Source: Planctomycetota bacterium
Lineage (GTDB): Bacteria > Planctomycetota > Planctomycetia > Gemmatales > HRBIN36
NCBI GenBank assembly: GCA_014584395.1
Contig: JACTMY010000018.1
Location: forward strand, 94,342-158,341
Direction of reading: 5' to 3'
Length of the DNA stretch: 64,000 bases
The translations under genes and the position numbers were made by a program. This document shows positions 49,609 through 57,564 of the stretch, one piece after another. The notes beneath the pieces were generated by a model. That model was given only the letters and a program-made list of their open reading frames with translations. It made no database searches and had not been told where the DNA came from. The number at the start of each line of letters is the position of its first letter. Positions within the stretch are counted from its first letter, which is position 1.

Positions 49609-50566
49609 CGGCGCCGCCAAAGGCTTGCCGCAGCATCGCCAGGCTTTTCGGGATGCCGGTGAGAGGGTCTTCCTTGCCCTCGAATTCCAGGGAGATGAAG
49701 CCGCGATAGTGGTGTTTGCGAACGATCTGGGCGATGCGATCGTAGTCCAAATCCAATGAGTACCAGAGGCCGCCGCCGTGGTAGGTCTTCGCTTGAACGA
49801 GGCAGGCCTGCCCCATGATCAGATCGAGTTTCTCGTAGGGTTCTTCGAGAAAATTACCGGTGTCGACGGTGATTTGCAGCCAGGGGGAATGGATGGCCTT
49901 GACGATGCGCAGCAAGCCTTCGGGAGTGCGGGCCAGGCCCCAATGATTTTCCAGCCCCAGGACCACGCCGCACCGTTCCGCGATGGGCAAGCATTGCGTC
50001 AAACTGTCGATCACCCAAGGAAAGCCATCCTCCTCGGCATACCCCGGCAGCGGCGGCTCGATACCGCGGTTTTTCATCAGTTCGTCAAAGTTCTTGCTCG
50101 TGTTCCAGCGGCCGGTATTGACCCGGATCGTAGGGATGCCCATGGCGTAGGCCAATTCGATCTGATGCCGGGTCAGCTCAATGTTTTTCTTGCGCTCCGC
50201 GGGATCGGGATAGACGAAGCCTTGATGGGTGGAAAAACCGCACAAAGACAACCCCTGGCGAAAGGCGCGCTGCTTGATTCTCTGCAAGGCCGCGGGGCTT
50301 TCATCCGTCATTTGGCGATGGAGAATCTCCACAGCGTCAAAGCCCATCTCGGCGGCCAGGTCGATGCACTTGTCCACGTCGCGCAGGGCGTGGTTGCGGA
50401 ATTGCCAGAAGGAATAGGTCGAAACGCCGATCCGATGGACGAAGCGCCGCGGCGGCGCGTCCTGAACCGCTGCCGCTGCTTGGGGCGTCGCTGGATGGAA
50501 TGGACCCGTGGCGAGGGAGCCCGCGATACTCATGCCGCTCAGGGTCAACCAATCCCGTCGATTCAT
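49595..50566 (-). CDS. Tat-exported sugar phosphate isomerase/epimerase family protein
   Basis: 323 residues from the ATG at 50566 (AAGG nine bases upstream). The N-terminus NRRDWLTLSGMSIAGSL is a twin-arginine signal. The remainder is an AP-endonuclease-2-like TIM barrel: 'AAEMGFDAVEILHRQM', 'AYAMGIPTIRVNTGRW', 'RCGVVLGLENHWGLARTPEG', 'LQITVDTGNFLEEPYEKLDL' and 'YRGFISLEFEGKEDP', with the metal-binding Glu, Asp, His and Glu in the expected strands. Planctomycetes encode many exported members, presumably for sugar breakdown. It lies 69 bases after the anti-sigma gene on the same strand and might be part of that operon. Confidence 0.88.
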   Translation of the reverse strand: MNRRDWLTLSGMSIAGSLATGPFHPATPQAAAAVQDAPPRRFVHRIGVSTYSFWQFRNHALRDVDKCIDLAAEMGFDAVEILHRQMTDESPAALQRIKQRAFRQGLSLCGFSTHQGFVYPDPAERKKNIELTRHQIELAYAMGIPTIRVNTGRWNTSKNFDELMKNRGIEPPLPGYAEEDGFPWVIDSLTQCLPIAERCGVVLGLENHWGLARTPEGLLRIVKAIHSPWLQITVDTGNFLEEPYEKLDLIMGQACLVQAKTYHGGGLWYSLDLDYDRIAQIVRKHHYRGFISLEFEGKEDPLTGIPKSLAMLRQAFGGAATGN

Positions 50567-50635
50567 GGCCGTCAGCCTTGTCATCATGTCGATGGAAGAT
50601 CACGCCGCAGGAGAGCGTCTCGCCGCTGGACGGTG

Positions 50636-51391
50636 TCACGCCGCGGCGGCGAGTCGAAAGTCATCGGGGATGCCCGATTTCATGACGATGAACACAATGT
50701 TGCCCTCCGTGGGACTGGGGACCAGCAAATAGGAGCCCTTGATCTCGCCGCGGTAATAGGGCATGCCATGTTCGCTGTCGACTTGTTCGTGGCGGAGCAG
50801 AACGACCAGCGCATGGGACGCGCCGCGGCGAAACTCAAGCACCGCCAGTTTATCGCCATGATGGGGTTGAAGGTAGGCCTGCGTGCACAGCCGAAAATCC
50901 CAATAACGGGTGATCACGGGAGGCAGTTTGACCGCAAGCTGATGCTCTTGCTTGAAGAACACTTCGATCTGGCGAACGGTGGCATCCTGGGTCATCGTCG
51001 CGGGATTGGTCCAGCGCGTCTTCGCCCACTGTTCCAGAGCGTTCAGATCGATGGCTGAATCACCCCATTGCATGTCCACGAAAAAGGCCAACCAGGCGGC
51101 AAAGAGGAGCAGGGCCGCCAAGGCCAACGTGCGATGCAGACGTTTGGGCTTGGCCCGATGCCGGGGGGTTGACTGTTCCAGCCGCTCGAGCAAGCGGCCT
51201 TGCAACCCCTCGGGGATGGCCACGTGCTGCATGGCGTCGCGCAGTTCCGACTCGAAATGCCGCGTCTGTTGTTCCCACATCTGACAGTCGCGGCAGTCGC
51301 GGCAATGAAGCCGCCACGCCTCGGGCGCCGCCGATCCTGGCATTTGTCCTTGATGTTCCAGCCATAGGGCGCGAGCCGCTGGGCAATCCAT
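50636..51391 (-). CDS. Membrane anti-sigma factor with HxxxCxxC zinc motif
   Basis: 251 residues. The N-terminal domain carries LHCRDCRDC, giving H29-x3-C33-x2-C36, the ZAS motif of anti-sigma factors. A membrane helix at about 87-107 (LALAALLLFAAWLAFFVD) separates it from a periplasmic domain of about 140 residues ending 'GNIVFIVMKSGIPDDFRLAA'. It follows the ECF sigma factor gene with a 9-base gap. Such proteins hold the sigma factor until an envelope or redox signal releases it; the Cys pair allows either zinc-redox or proteolytic control. The sensor domain is not recognised. Confidence 0.85.
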   Translation of the reverse strand: MDCPAARALWLEHQGQMPGSAAPEAWRLHCRDCRDCQMWEQQTRHFESELRDAMQHVAIPEGLQGRLLERLEQSTPRHRAKPKRLHRTLALAALLLFAAWLAFFVDMQWGDSAIDLNALEQWAKTRWTNPATMTQDATVRQIEVFFKQEHQLAVKLPPVITRYWDFRLCTQAYLQPHHGDKLAVLEFRRGASHALVVLLRHEQVDSEHGMPYYRGEIKGSYLLVPSPTEGNIVFIVMKSGIPDDFRLAAAA

Positions 51392-51400
51392 GCACTCACC

Positions 51401-51901
51401 TCAAACCACGCTAGGAGACGATTGGAGACGACGACGCAAGTAGGCTTTGGCACGCGCCAGGCGCGACATGACCGTGCCCATCGGCAAGTCAAGGGCTTCC
51501 GCAATCCCGCGATAGTCCATGTCGTCGAAATAAAACAAGATCAAGGGCGTCCGAAATTCTTCCGCCAGGTCGTTCAAGGCTTTTTGCAGCGCTTCCTCGT
51601 CGATTGGCGCCTCTCCAGGAGCTTCGAAGAGCATTTCCAGGCAATCCCCTTCCAACGGCACTTCATGGACCCGCTTGAGCCGGCGATAGCGCTGCAAATA
51701 AACGTTCCGCAAGATGCTGTAGAGCCAGGCCTTGACCCGCTCCGGCCGCCGCAACTGCCCCTGCTTTTCCTGGGCTTTGCAGAAGGTCTCTTGCGTTATA
51801 TCCTCGGCCAGGTTCATGGAGCCGGACAGTCGATAAGCATAGCGGTAAAGATCCGCGTAATAGCGGCGAACCCATTCCGTGATCGTTCTGGTTTCAGCCA
51901 T
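51401..51901 (-). CDS. ECF RNA polymerase sigma factor
   Basis: 166 residues. Region 2: 'YADLYRYAYRLSGSMNLAED' and ITQETFCKAQ with 'VKAWLYSILRNVYLQRYRRL'. Region 4: 'ALNDLAEEFRTPLILFYFDD' and 'MDYRGIAEALDLPMGTVMSR' then LARAKAYLRRRL. These are classical RpoE-like ECF features. The anti-sigma gene starts 9 bases downstream, forming a standard pair. This is a second, distinct ECF system in the window, unlike the kinase-coupled one at 19178. Its regulon may include the exported isomerase gene downstream. Confidence 0.94.
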   Translation of the reverse strand: MAETRTITEWVRRYYADLYRYAYRLSGSMNLAEDITQETFCKAQEKQGQLRRPERVKAWLYSILRNVYLQRYRRLKRVHEVPLEGDCLEMLFEAPGEAPIDEEALQKALNDLAEEFRTPLILFYFDDMDYRGIAEALDLPMGTVMSRLARAKAYLRRRLQSSPSVV

Positions 51902-52164
51902 GCGATCCTCTCATCCTACATGATGCTCGGCGATGTTTATTATTCCTTAAAACCACGACCCCCTCAAGCGAATAGATAAAAAGGGCGCAGCGACCGTTGA
52001 GCTTTCCTCGACAAAACGGGGAGAAAAACGGCCTGTATCGCAATTGCACCTGGAAAAAGCCAATGCATGGAATAAAAATCCCCTTTCCTTCATCATGGAA
52101 GGTAGAGAAACGTGCATGAGGATTCGGTTTCAATGGCAACTAGGTTTATGGAGGTGACTTCGCG

Positions 52165-52365
52165 ATGACACGCTATTTCGTAATCTTCCTGGTCGTGGCT
52201 GGCTTGTCCTGCACGGGTTGCGAGAAGAAAACGACCCCCACGGGCACGGCCGCCCCGCCCGTGACGACGACCAAGACCGTTGATACGCCGCCGAGCAGCA
52301 CCGGCGCGGAGAAGAAGGAGACGAAGGAAACCAAGGCGGAAGAAACCAAGCCAGCCAAACCATAG
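52165..52365 (+). CDS. Small lipoprotein with Lys/Glu/Thr-rich tail
   Basis: 66 residues; GGAGG ten bases before the ATG. The signal MTRYFVIFLVVAGLSCTGC ends in a lipobox-like SCTGC, so Cys19 would be lipid-modified. The mature part is low complexity (TTTKTVDTPPSSTGAEKKE and KETKAEETKPAKP) and probably extended. Function unknown. It is monocistronic, with a clear terminator just after. Confidence 0.65.
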   Translation: MTRYFVIFLVVAGLSCTGCEKKTTPTGTAAPPVTTTKTVDTPPSSTGAEKKETKETKAEETKPAKP

Positions 52366-52409
52366 TCCACAGTTGATGATCGTTGCTGAAGCGAAGATGA
52401 CCCACCGTG

Positions 52410-52439
52410 TCCAGGGTGCTCCACACCCTGGATTTTTTT
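52410..52439 (+). terminator. Rho-independent terminator after the small lipoprotein gene
   Basis: Perfect 9-base stem TCCAGGGTG (52410-52418) with CACCCTGGA (52424-52432), 5-base loop, seven T (52433-52439). Confidence 0.9.
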
Positions 52440-52604
52440 ATTTGCAGCGTTATGGCATGATATCCACACGCCGCGTGAACCCTGAAGCCATGCACGCCAA
52501 CGATTCCACCCTTGCAGACAAAGTGAACTTGCCCCGCCTGCTAAAAACAGCTAGGCTTCCTGCAGCGCACGCTACGATCACTGGCTCGAAGAACAGGAAG
52601 ACGC

Positions 52605-53330
52605 ATGGACCTCATTTATCAGGCCTATGATCTGTTCATCAACTTGCACCACCACTTGCCCCGCTGGGAAGCACAGCTCGGCACGTGGCTGCTCGTCGTG
52701 CTCTTCGCCATTATTTTCTGCGAAACCGGCCTGGTGGTCACGCCCTTCCTGCCCGGCGATTCGCTCCTCTTCGCCCTGGGAACGCGGGCGGCGGACGCAC
52801 GCTCTCCCCTCGACTTCTGGAGCCTGTGCATCCTGCTCATCGTCGCTGGAGTGCTGGGCGACGCCGTGAACTACATGATGGGCTACTATGTCGGCCCCAA
52901 GGTCTTCTCCAAGGAAGATTCGCGGTTCTTCAACAAGAAGCACCTCCTCCGCACGCAAAAGTTCTACGAAAAATACGGCGGTAAAACGATCATCATTGCC
53001 CGCTTCGTGCCCATCGTGCGGACCTTCGCCCCCTTCGTGGCGGGCATCGGCAAGATGCGCTATTTTCAGTTCGCCATGTACAACGTCGCCGGAGCGATTC
53101 TCTGGGTGGTGATCTGCCTGAGCGCAGGGTATTGGTTTGGCGAGCTGCCCTGGGTCAAGAACAACTTCTCCCTCGTCATCTTGGGAATCATCGTTGTTTC
53201 GGTGATGCCGATCGTCATCGAACTGTATCTCGCGCGCCGCCGCGGCCCCGAGAGCGCGACGCCGGCCAGCGACGCCGCGCCGGCTTCGGGTCTCCAGGTG
53301 GAATCACCCGCTAAATCGACAGTTCCTTAA
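52605..53330 (+). CDS. DedA family membrane protein
   Basis: 241 residues. Core features: 'ETGLVVTPFLPGDSLLFALG' with the family's F-PGD motif, 'AGVLGDAVNYMMGYYVG', 'QKFYEKYGGKTIIIARFVPI' and VRTFAPFVAGIGKMRY with the conserved Arg. About five to six membrane segments. DedA proteins act as lipid flippases/scramblases (for example of undecaprenyl phosphate or phosphatidylethanolamine) and help keep proton motive force. The Ala/Pro/Ser tail is not conserved. Its end overlaps the convergent pyrE gene by 20 bases. Confidence 0.92.
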   Translation: MDLIYQAYDLFINLHHHLPRWEAQLGTWLLVVLFAIIFCETGLVVTPFLPGDSLLFALGTRAADARSPLDFWSLCILLIVAGVLGDAVNYMMGYYVGPKVFSKEDSRFFNKKHLLRTQKFYEKYGGKTIIIARFVPIVRTFAPFVAGIGKMRYFQFAMYNVAGAILWVVICLSAGYWFGELPWVKNNFSLVILGIIVVSVMPIVIELYLARRRGPESATPASDAAPASGLQVESPAKSTVP

Positions 53331-53898
53331 GCGTGAACACCGGACGAAAGACCAGCCCCATCTGGGCGAAGCGCTCGGCCGCGCCTTGCAGCCGATCCAC
53401 GAGGCACACCACGGCGACGATCCGCCCCCCCGCGGCCTGCACGGCCTCGATGGCGGACACGGCCGAGCCGCCCGTGGTCATGACGTCCTCCACGATCACC
53501 ACCCGCCAACCCGCTTCAAGCCGGCCTTCGATCCGTTTCTGCAGACCATGCGTCTTGGCTTCCTTGCGGACAAAGAAGCCTTCCATGTCAACGCCGGCTT
53601 GGAAATAGCGCATCGTCGCCGCCACGGCCAACGGCAAGGCGCCGACCTCCGGGCCGCCAATGGTCTGCGGCTGAAGATCATGGGTAAGCTGAAACAAGGC
53701 TTCGCCGATGAGCAAAGCCGACTCGCCATGGAGGAACAACGACCGGCCGTCGATGTAATAGTCGCTCGTCTGCCCGGAGGCGAGCGTCACTTTCTGCCGC
53801 ACGATGGCCCGCTGATTGACGAGCCGCAGCAGCCGAGGCCGCCAATCGGGGATCATGGGTTCAGCCCGCCGCGCGGTTGCAGGATCGATGGTCGTCAT
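53311..53898 (-). CDS. pyrE: Orotate phosphoribosyltransferase
   Basis: 195 residues from the ATG at 53898 (GGGAG six bases upstream, overlapping the stop of the upstream gene). 'VTLASGQTSDYYIDGRSLFL' is the orotate-side motif, and VVIVEDVMTTGGSAV (about 132-146) the PRPP loop. GPEVGALPLA and FFVRKEAKTHG also match. It makes orotidine-5'-phosphate in pyrimidine synthesis. Third gene of an operon with purine nucleoside phosphorylase and a CPBP protease. Confidence 0.95.
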   Translation of the reverse strand: MTTIDPATARRAEPMIPDWRPRLLRLVNQRAIVRQKVTLASGQTSDYYIDGRSLFLHGESALLIGEALFQLTHDLQPQTIGGPEVGALPLAVAATMRYFQAGVDMEGFFVRKEAKTHGLQKRIEGRLEAGWRVVIVEDVMTTGGSAVSAIEAVQAAGGRIVAVVCLVDRLQGAAERFAQMGLVFRPVFTLKELSI

Positions 53899-54677
53899 GA
53901 CAAGCTCCCTCGACAGAGATGAAAACCGATCCACATCAGCCCCAAATCGGCCAGGACGTGGGCCGCCCAGGCGCCGAGGATCGACCCGGTGCGATGGTAA
54001 ATCCACGCCCAAACGCCTCCCCCGACCGCCACGGCCAAGGTCGCCGGCAGCGTGACCGTCAGAAAGTAATCCCGGGGCACGTACTTATCGACGATGATGA
54101 CGTGATGGGCGGCAAAGCCCAAGGCGGAGGCCGCGAGCGCCGCGGCCAGGGGTAGCCGCTCGCGCAGTTGGCCGAAGATGAACCAGCGCCAATAATACTC
54201 CTCAAAAGCGGCATGCAAAAAACTGAGGAAGAGCGCCATGCCCAGGAAGCGCATCGGCGTGACGATGTTGAAGTCCCGCAGCTTCAGCATGATCTGGGCG
54301 GGCGTGTCGGCCAGGATGGCGGTCCCTTCCAGATGAATGTGATAGAGCCAAAGCATGCCGGCGATCGTGACCAGGCCAAAAAGCCCGCCTTGAAGCAGGC
54401 TCTTCCACGACCAGCGCGGCCAACCCCATGCCCCGCGCAGCACGATGGCGACCCAGAGAAAGGGAATCAGCGCCTGAATCGCCTTGCTGCCAAGGTACGC
54501 CGCTTGCGTGCGCCAACCCTGCCCCTCCATCTGATCGAAGTAAACCCACGACGACAGCGTCGGGATGACCAACAGGAGCAAAACGACGACCCAGGTGGCA
54601 AAGTTGATCAGCGGCCCCCGGCGCGCGGGGGAAGCGTCGGCGGGCGACGTCGTGTCGGGGCTGGCTGGCGTGCTCAT
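53895..54677 (-). CDS. CPBP family intramembrane metalloprotease
   Basis: 260 residues with about seven membrane helices. The catalytic motifs are EEYYWRW (EExxxR) and 'GFAAHHVI' with the second His pair, then a later 'GAWAAHVLADLGLMW' carrying the third His. CPBP (Abi, Rce1-like) proteases cut within membranes; in bacteria some confer bacteriocin self-immunity or process exported peptides. It is embedded in a nucleotide-metabolism operon with ATGA overlaps at both ends; the reason for this pairing is unclear. Confidence 0.86.
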   Translation of the reverse strand: MSTPASPDTTSPADASPARRGPLINFATWVVVLLLLVIPTLSSWVYFDQMEGQGWRTQAAYLGSKAIQALIPFLWVAIVLRGAWGWPRWSWKSLLQGGLFGLVTIAGMLWLYHIHLEGTAILADTPAQIMLKLRDFNIVTPMRFLGMALFLSFLHAAFEEYYWRWFIFGQLRERLPLAAALAASALGFAAHHVIIVDKYVPRDYFLTVTLPATLAVAVGGGVWAWIYHRTGSILGAWAAHVLADLGLMWIGFHLCRGSLS

Positions 54678-55501
54678 CGAGGCAGTTCCACGACCAATCG
54701 TCGAATCAACTTCCGCAAGGGGCCTTCCGCTTGTTTGGCCACGGCCACGATCTCCGACAGCGAAACCGGGTGCAGGGCGTCAGGCAGACACATGTCGGTA
54801 ATGACCGAGACGCCGAACGCCCGCATCCCGGCATGCACCGCCACGATCACTTCCGGCACCGTGGACATGCCGACCACGTCCGCCCCGAGGAGCCGAAGGA
54901 AGCGATATTCCGCGCGCGTTTCCAGGTTCGGACCGGTCACGGCGACGTACACCCCCTTATGGCAAACGATCTGTTCCTCCAGGCCGATTCGCTGGGCGAT
55001 GCGAAGCAGCTCCCGGTCATACGCATGGCACATGTCGGGGAAGCGCGGCCCCAGGCGATCATCGTTCTTTCCGATCAGCGGATTGTCGCCCAGGAGATTG
55101 ATGTGATCCTCGATGAGCATCAAATCGCCTTTGTTGTATTGCGGGTTCAGCCCGCCGCACGCATTGCTGGCGATTAGGAAGGTGCATCCCAATTCCTTCA
55201 TGACCCGCACCGGGAAGGTGATTTTCTGGAGCGAATAACCTTCATAGGCATGAAAGCGTCCTTCCATGGCCACGATGGGCACGCCGCTCAGCGTCCCGCA
55301 GAGCAGTTGTCCCGTGTGCGTCGGCACCGTCGATTCCAGAAAATGGGGCAGTTCCCGATACGGGATCACCGCTTCCTTGTCGATGTCGGCTTCCAGCCCC
55401 CCCAGCCCCGTGCCCAGGATGATGCCCGCGCGGGGTTGGCCGGGCCATTGCTTGCGGATCGCTTGCGCTGCTTCCTGGATGTGTTCGAACAGTCCCGTCA
55501 T
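54674..55501 (-). CDS. punA: Purine nucleoside phosphorylase, trimeric class I
   Basis: 275 residues. Motifs of the PNP-I/PunA family: 'AGIILGTGLGGLEADI', VPTHTGQL, VAMEGRFHAYEGYS, 'LIASNACGGLNPQYNKGDLM', VTGPNLETRAEYRF, and ADVVGMSTVPEV. It splits inosine and guanosine with phosphate to give the base and ribose-1-phosphate for purine salvage. First gene of an operon continuing into the CPBP protease (ATGA overlap) and pyrE. Confidence 0.93.
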   Translation of the reverse strand: MTGLFEHIQEAAQAIRKQWPGQPRAGIILGTGLGGLEADIDKEAVIPYRELPHFLESTVPTHTGQLLCGTLSGVPIVAMEGRFHAYEGYSLQKITFPVRVMKELGCTFLIASNACGGLNPQYNKGDLMLIEDHINLLGDNPLIGKNDDRLGPRFPDMCHAYDRELLRIAQRIGLEEQIVCHKGVYVAVTGPNLETRAEYRFLRLLGADVVGMSTVPEVIVAVHAGMRAFGVSVITDMCLPDALHPVSLSEIVAVAKQAEGPLRKLIRRLVVELPR

Positions 55502-55623
55502 GGCCGATCCTCCGCGAACGCGCGGCTGTGCTCTTTAGTTGGAACCCTGGGTTTGCTAGGATAGACATCCTACCGAACTCCATCGGCCTTGTCACCCATG
55601 CACCTGTCTGGGAAGCCTACTCC

Positions 55624-56613
55624 ATGCCAGCCAACTTGACCCCCCAGTACAACGAAGCCGAGCATGCCTTCAAAAAGGCGACCACGGCCGAGGAAAAGCT
55701 GAACTGTTTGAAGAAAATGCTGCAACTCCTGCCCAAGCACAAGGGCACTGAGAAAATCCAAGCCGAACTGAAATCGAAAATCTCCGACATGAAGGAGGAA
55801 GTGGAGAAGGAGAAGAAGTCCCCCAAGGGAGGCGTGAGCTTTAAAATCCCCAAGCAGGGAGCGGGGCAAGTGGTGATCCTGGGCGGTCCCAACGCTGGCA
55901 AAAGCTCCATCCTGGCCAAGCTCACCAAGGCAACCCCCGAAATCGCCCCTTACCCTTTCACCACGCGCGAGCCGCAGCCGGGCATGATGGCCTGGCAGGA
56001 CGTCCACGTGCAACTGATCGACACGCCGCCGATCACCAAGGATTATCTGGAAAGTTGGCAAGGCAGCATGGTGCGCGGCGCCGACCTGGCGCTGCTCGTC
56101 GTGGACTGCGGCGACGATGACGGCCTGACCGCTGCCGACGACGTGCGGGACAAGCTGGCCCAGCAGAAAACACTGCTCGTCCACCAACCGCCCGCCGAGC
56201 CGGCCGACCCGCGCATTCAATCCGTGAAAACCCTGGTGGCGGCCAACAAGATGGACCTGCCCGACGCGGAATTGCGTCTGTCGCTGTTGCGGGAATCTCT
56301 TGGCCCGGAGTGGCCGGTCCTTCCCCTATCCACGACCACCGGCGCGGGCATGGAAGAACTGCGGGATCGACTTTATCACAGCCTCGACGTCATCCGCGTG
56401 TATACGAAACAGCCCGGCAAGCCCGCGGACAAGAACAGCCCCTTCACCATCCCCCGCAGCGGCACGGTCTTCGACCTGGCTGGCGTCATTCACCGCGATC
56501 TGCAAGGTCAATTCAAATCGGCCCGCATTTGGGGAACCGGCGTCTTCGATGGTCAAACGGTCAAACGCGACCACGTGCTCCATGATGGGGATATCGTGGA
56601 AATCCACACCTAA
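55624..56613 (+). CDS. DRG-like GTPase with C-terminal TGS domain
   Basis: 329 residues from the ATG at 55624. A charged helical N-terminus (1-75) precedes the G domain: G1 VVILGGPNAGKSS (about 83-95), 'YPFTTREPQPGMMAW' (switch I region), 'LIDTPPITKDYLES' in place of DTPG, and AANKMD (G4). The last 65 residues, starting at 'VIRVYTKQPGKPADKNSPFT' and 'GTVFDLAGVIHRDLQGQFKS', are a TGS domain. This order is that of DRG proteins of archaea and eukaryotes, which bind ribosomes; bacterial relatives (Obg, YchF) differ in layout. The DTPG glycine is replaced by proline (DTPP), which may affect hydrolysis. psuG follows 24 bases later. Confidence 0.86.
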   Translation: MPANLTPQYNEAEHAFKKATTAEEKLNCLKKMLQLLPKHKGTEKIQAELKSKISDMKEEVEKEKKSPKGGVSFKIPKQGAGQVVILGGPNAGKSSILAKLTKATPEIAPYPFTTREPQPGMMAWQDVHVQLIDTPPITKDYLESWQGSMVRGADLALLVVDCGDDDGLTAADDVRDKLAQQKTLLVHQPPAEPADPRIQSVKTLVAANKMDLPDAELRLSLLRESLGPEWPVLPLSTTTGAGMEELRDRLYHSLDVIRVYTKQPGKPADKNSPFTIPRSGTVFDLAGVIHRDLQGQFKSARIWGTGVFDGQTVKRDHVLHDGDIVEIHT

Positions 56614-56637
56614 AACAGCCGCCGAGGGTTTGCCGCC

Positions 56638-57564
56638 ATGCCTGCCACCGTTTCCTCGGTCGACTGGCCTTGGCAGTTTTCTCCCGAAGTCAAAGAAGCG
56701 CTGGCCAAGGGCCGACCGATCGTCGCCCTTGAATCCACCTTGATCGCTCATGGCTTGCCTTACCCCGACAATCTCGCCGCGGCCAAGGCCATGGAGGAAG
56801 CCGTGCGTTCGGCGGGCGCCGTCCCGGCCACGGTCGCCATCCTCGATGGACGCATCGGCGTCGGCATCAACGCCGCAGCGCTCGAACGCCTGGGACAGTC
56901 CAGCCAGGCGGCCAAGAGCAATCGCGCCGACCTCCCCGCCTACCTGTCGGCATCCCAGACCGCCGCCACGACCGTAAGCGCGACCATCTTCCTGGCCCAT
57001 CAGGCGGGCATTGCCTTTTTCGCCACGGGCGGGATCGGCGGCGTGCATCGCGGCGAGACCTGGGATATCTCCGCCGACTTGCTTGAACTTGCCCGCACGC
57101 CGATGCTCACCGTCTGTTCGGGCGCCAAGAGCCTGCTGCATTTGCCCCGCACCTGGGAGTTGCTCGAAGCGCTGGCCATTCCGGTCGTCGGTTATGGCAC
57201 CCGCGAATTCCCCGCCTTTTATCTCCCCAACAGCGGCCTGCGTTTGGTGCATGCGTTCGACGAGGTTCAAGAGGTCGCCGCCTTTCATCGCTGGCATCGC
57301 CGCCTGGGCGGCCATGGACTGCTGGTGGTTCAGCCGCCGCCCCCCAGCGAACTGTCCTCTCCTCAGGTGGAAGCATGGATCGAGCAAGCCGAGGACGAAG
57401 CCGCCGGGCGCGGCATAGCCGGCAAGGACCGCACGCCCTTCATCCTGAGCAAGCTGCATGAATGGAGCGCCAGTCTGACGCTGCAAGTCAATCAGGCGCT
57501 CGCCGTCCAAAACGCCCGCCTGGCGGGTCTGCTGGCCGCGGCCGACTTCAATCTGGGCGATTAG
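56638..57564 (+). CDS. psuG: Pseudouridine-5'-phosphate glycosidase
   Basis: 308 residues. 'PIVALESTLIAHGLPYPDNL' and ATVAILDGRIGVG are diagnostic, followed by 'TAATTVSATIFLAHQAGI', FFATGGIGGVHRG with the metal Asp nearby (WDISADL), and 'SGAKSLLHLPRTWELLEAL' and 'VVGYGTREFPAFY'. It breaks pseudouridine-5'-phosphate into uracil and ribose-5-phosphate. The usual partner kinase PsuK is not adjacent, unlike in E. coli, so pseudouridine phosphate may come from another source or the kinase lies elsewhere. It lies 24 bases after the GTPase gene and overlaps the convergent carboxypeptidase by four bases. Confidence 0.94.
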   Translation: MPATVSSVDWPWQFSPEVKEALAKGRPIVALESTLIAHGLPYPDNLAAAKAMEEAVRSAGAVPATVAILDGRIGVGINAAALERLGQSSQAAKSNRADLPAYLSASQTAATTVSATIFLAHQAGIAFFATGGIGGVHRGETWDISADLLELARTPMLTVCSGAKSLLHLPRTWELLEALAIPVVGYGTREFPAFYLPNSGLRLVHAFDEVQEVAAFHRWHRRLGGHGLLVVQPPPPSELSSPQVEAWIEQAEDEAAGRGIAGKDRTPFILSKLHEWSASLTLQVNQALAVQNARLAGLLAAADFNLGD

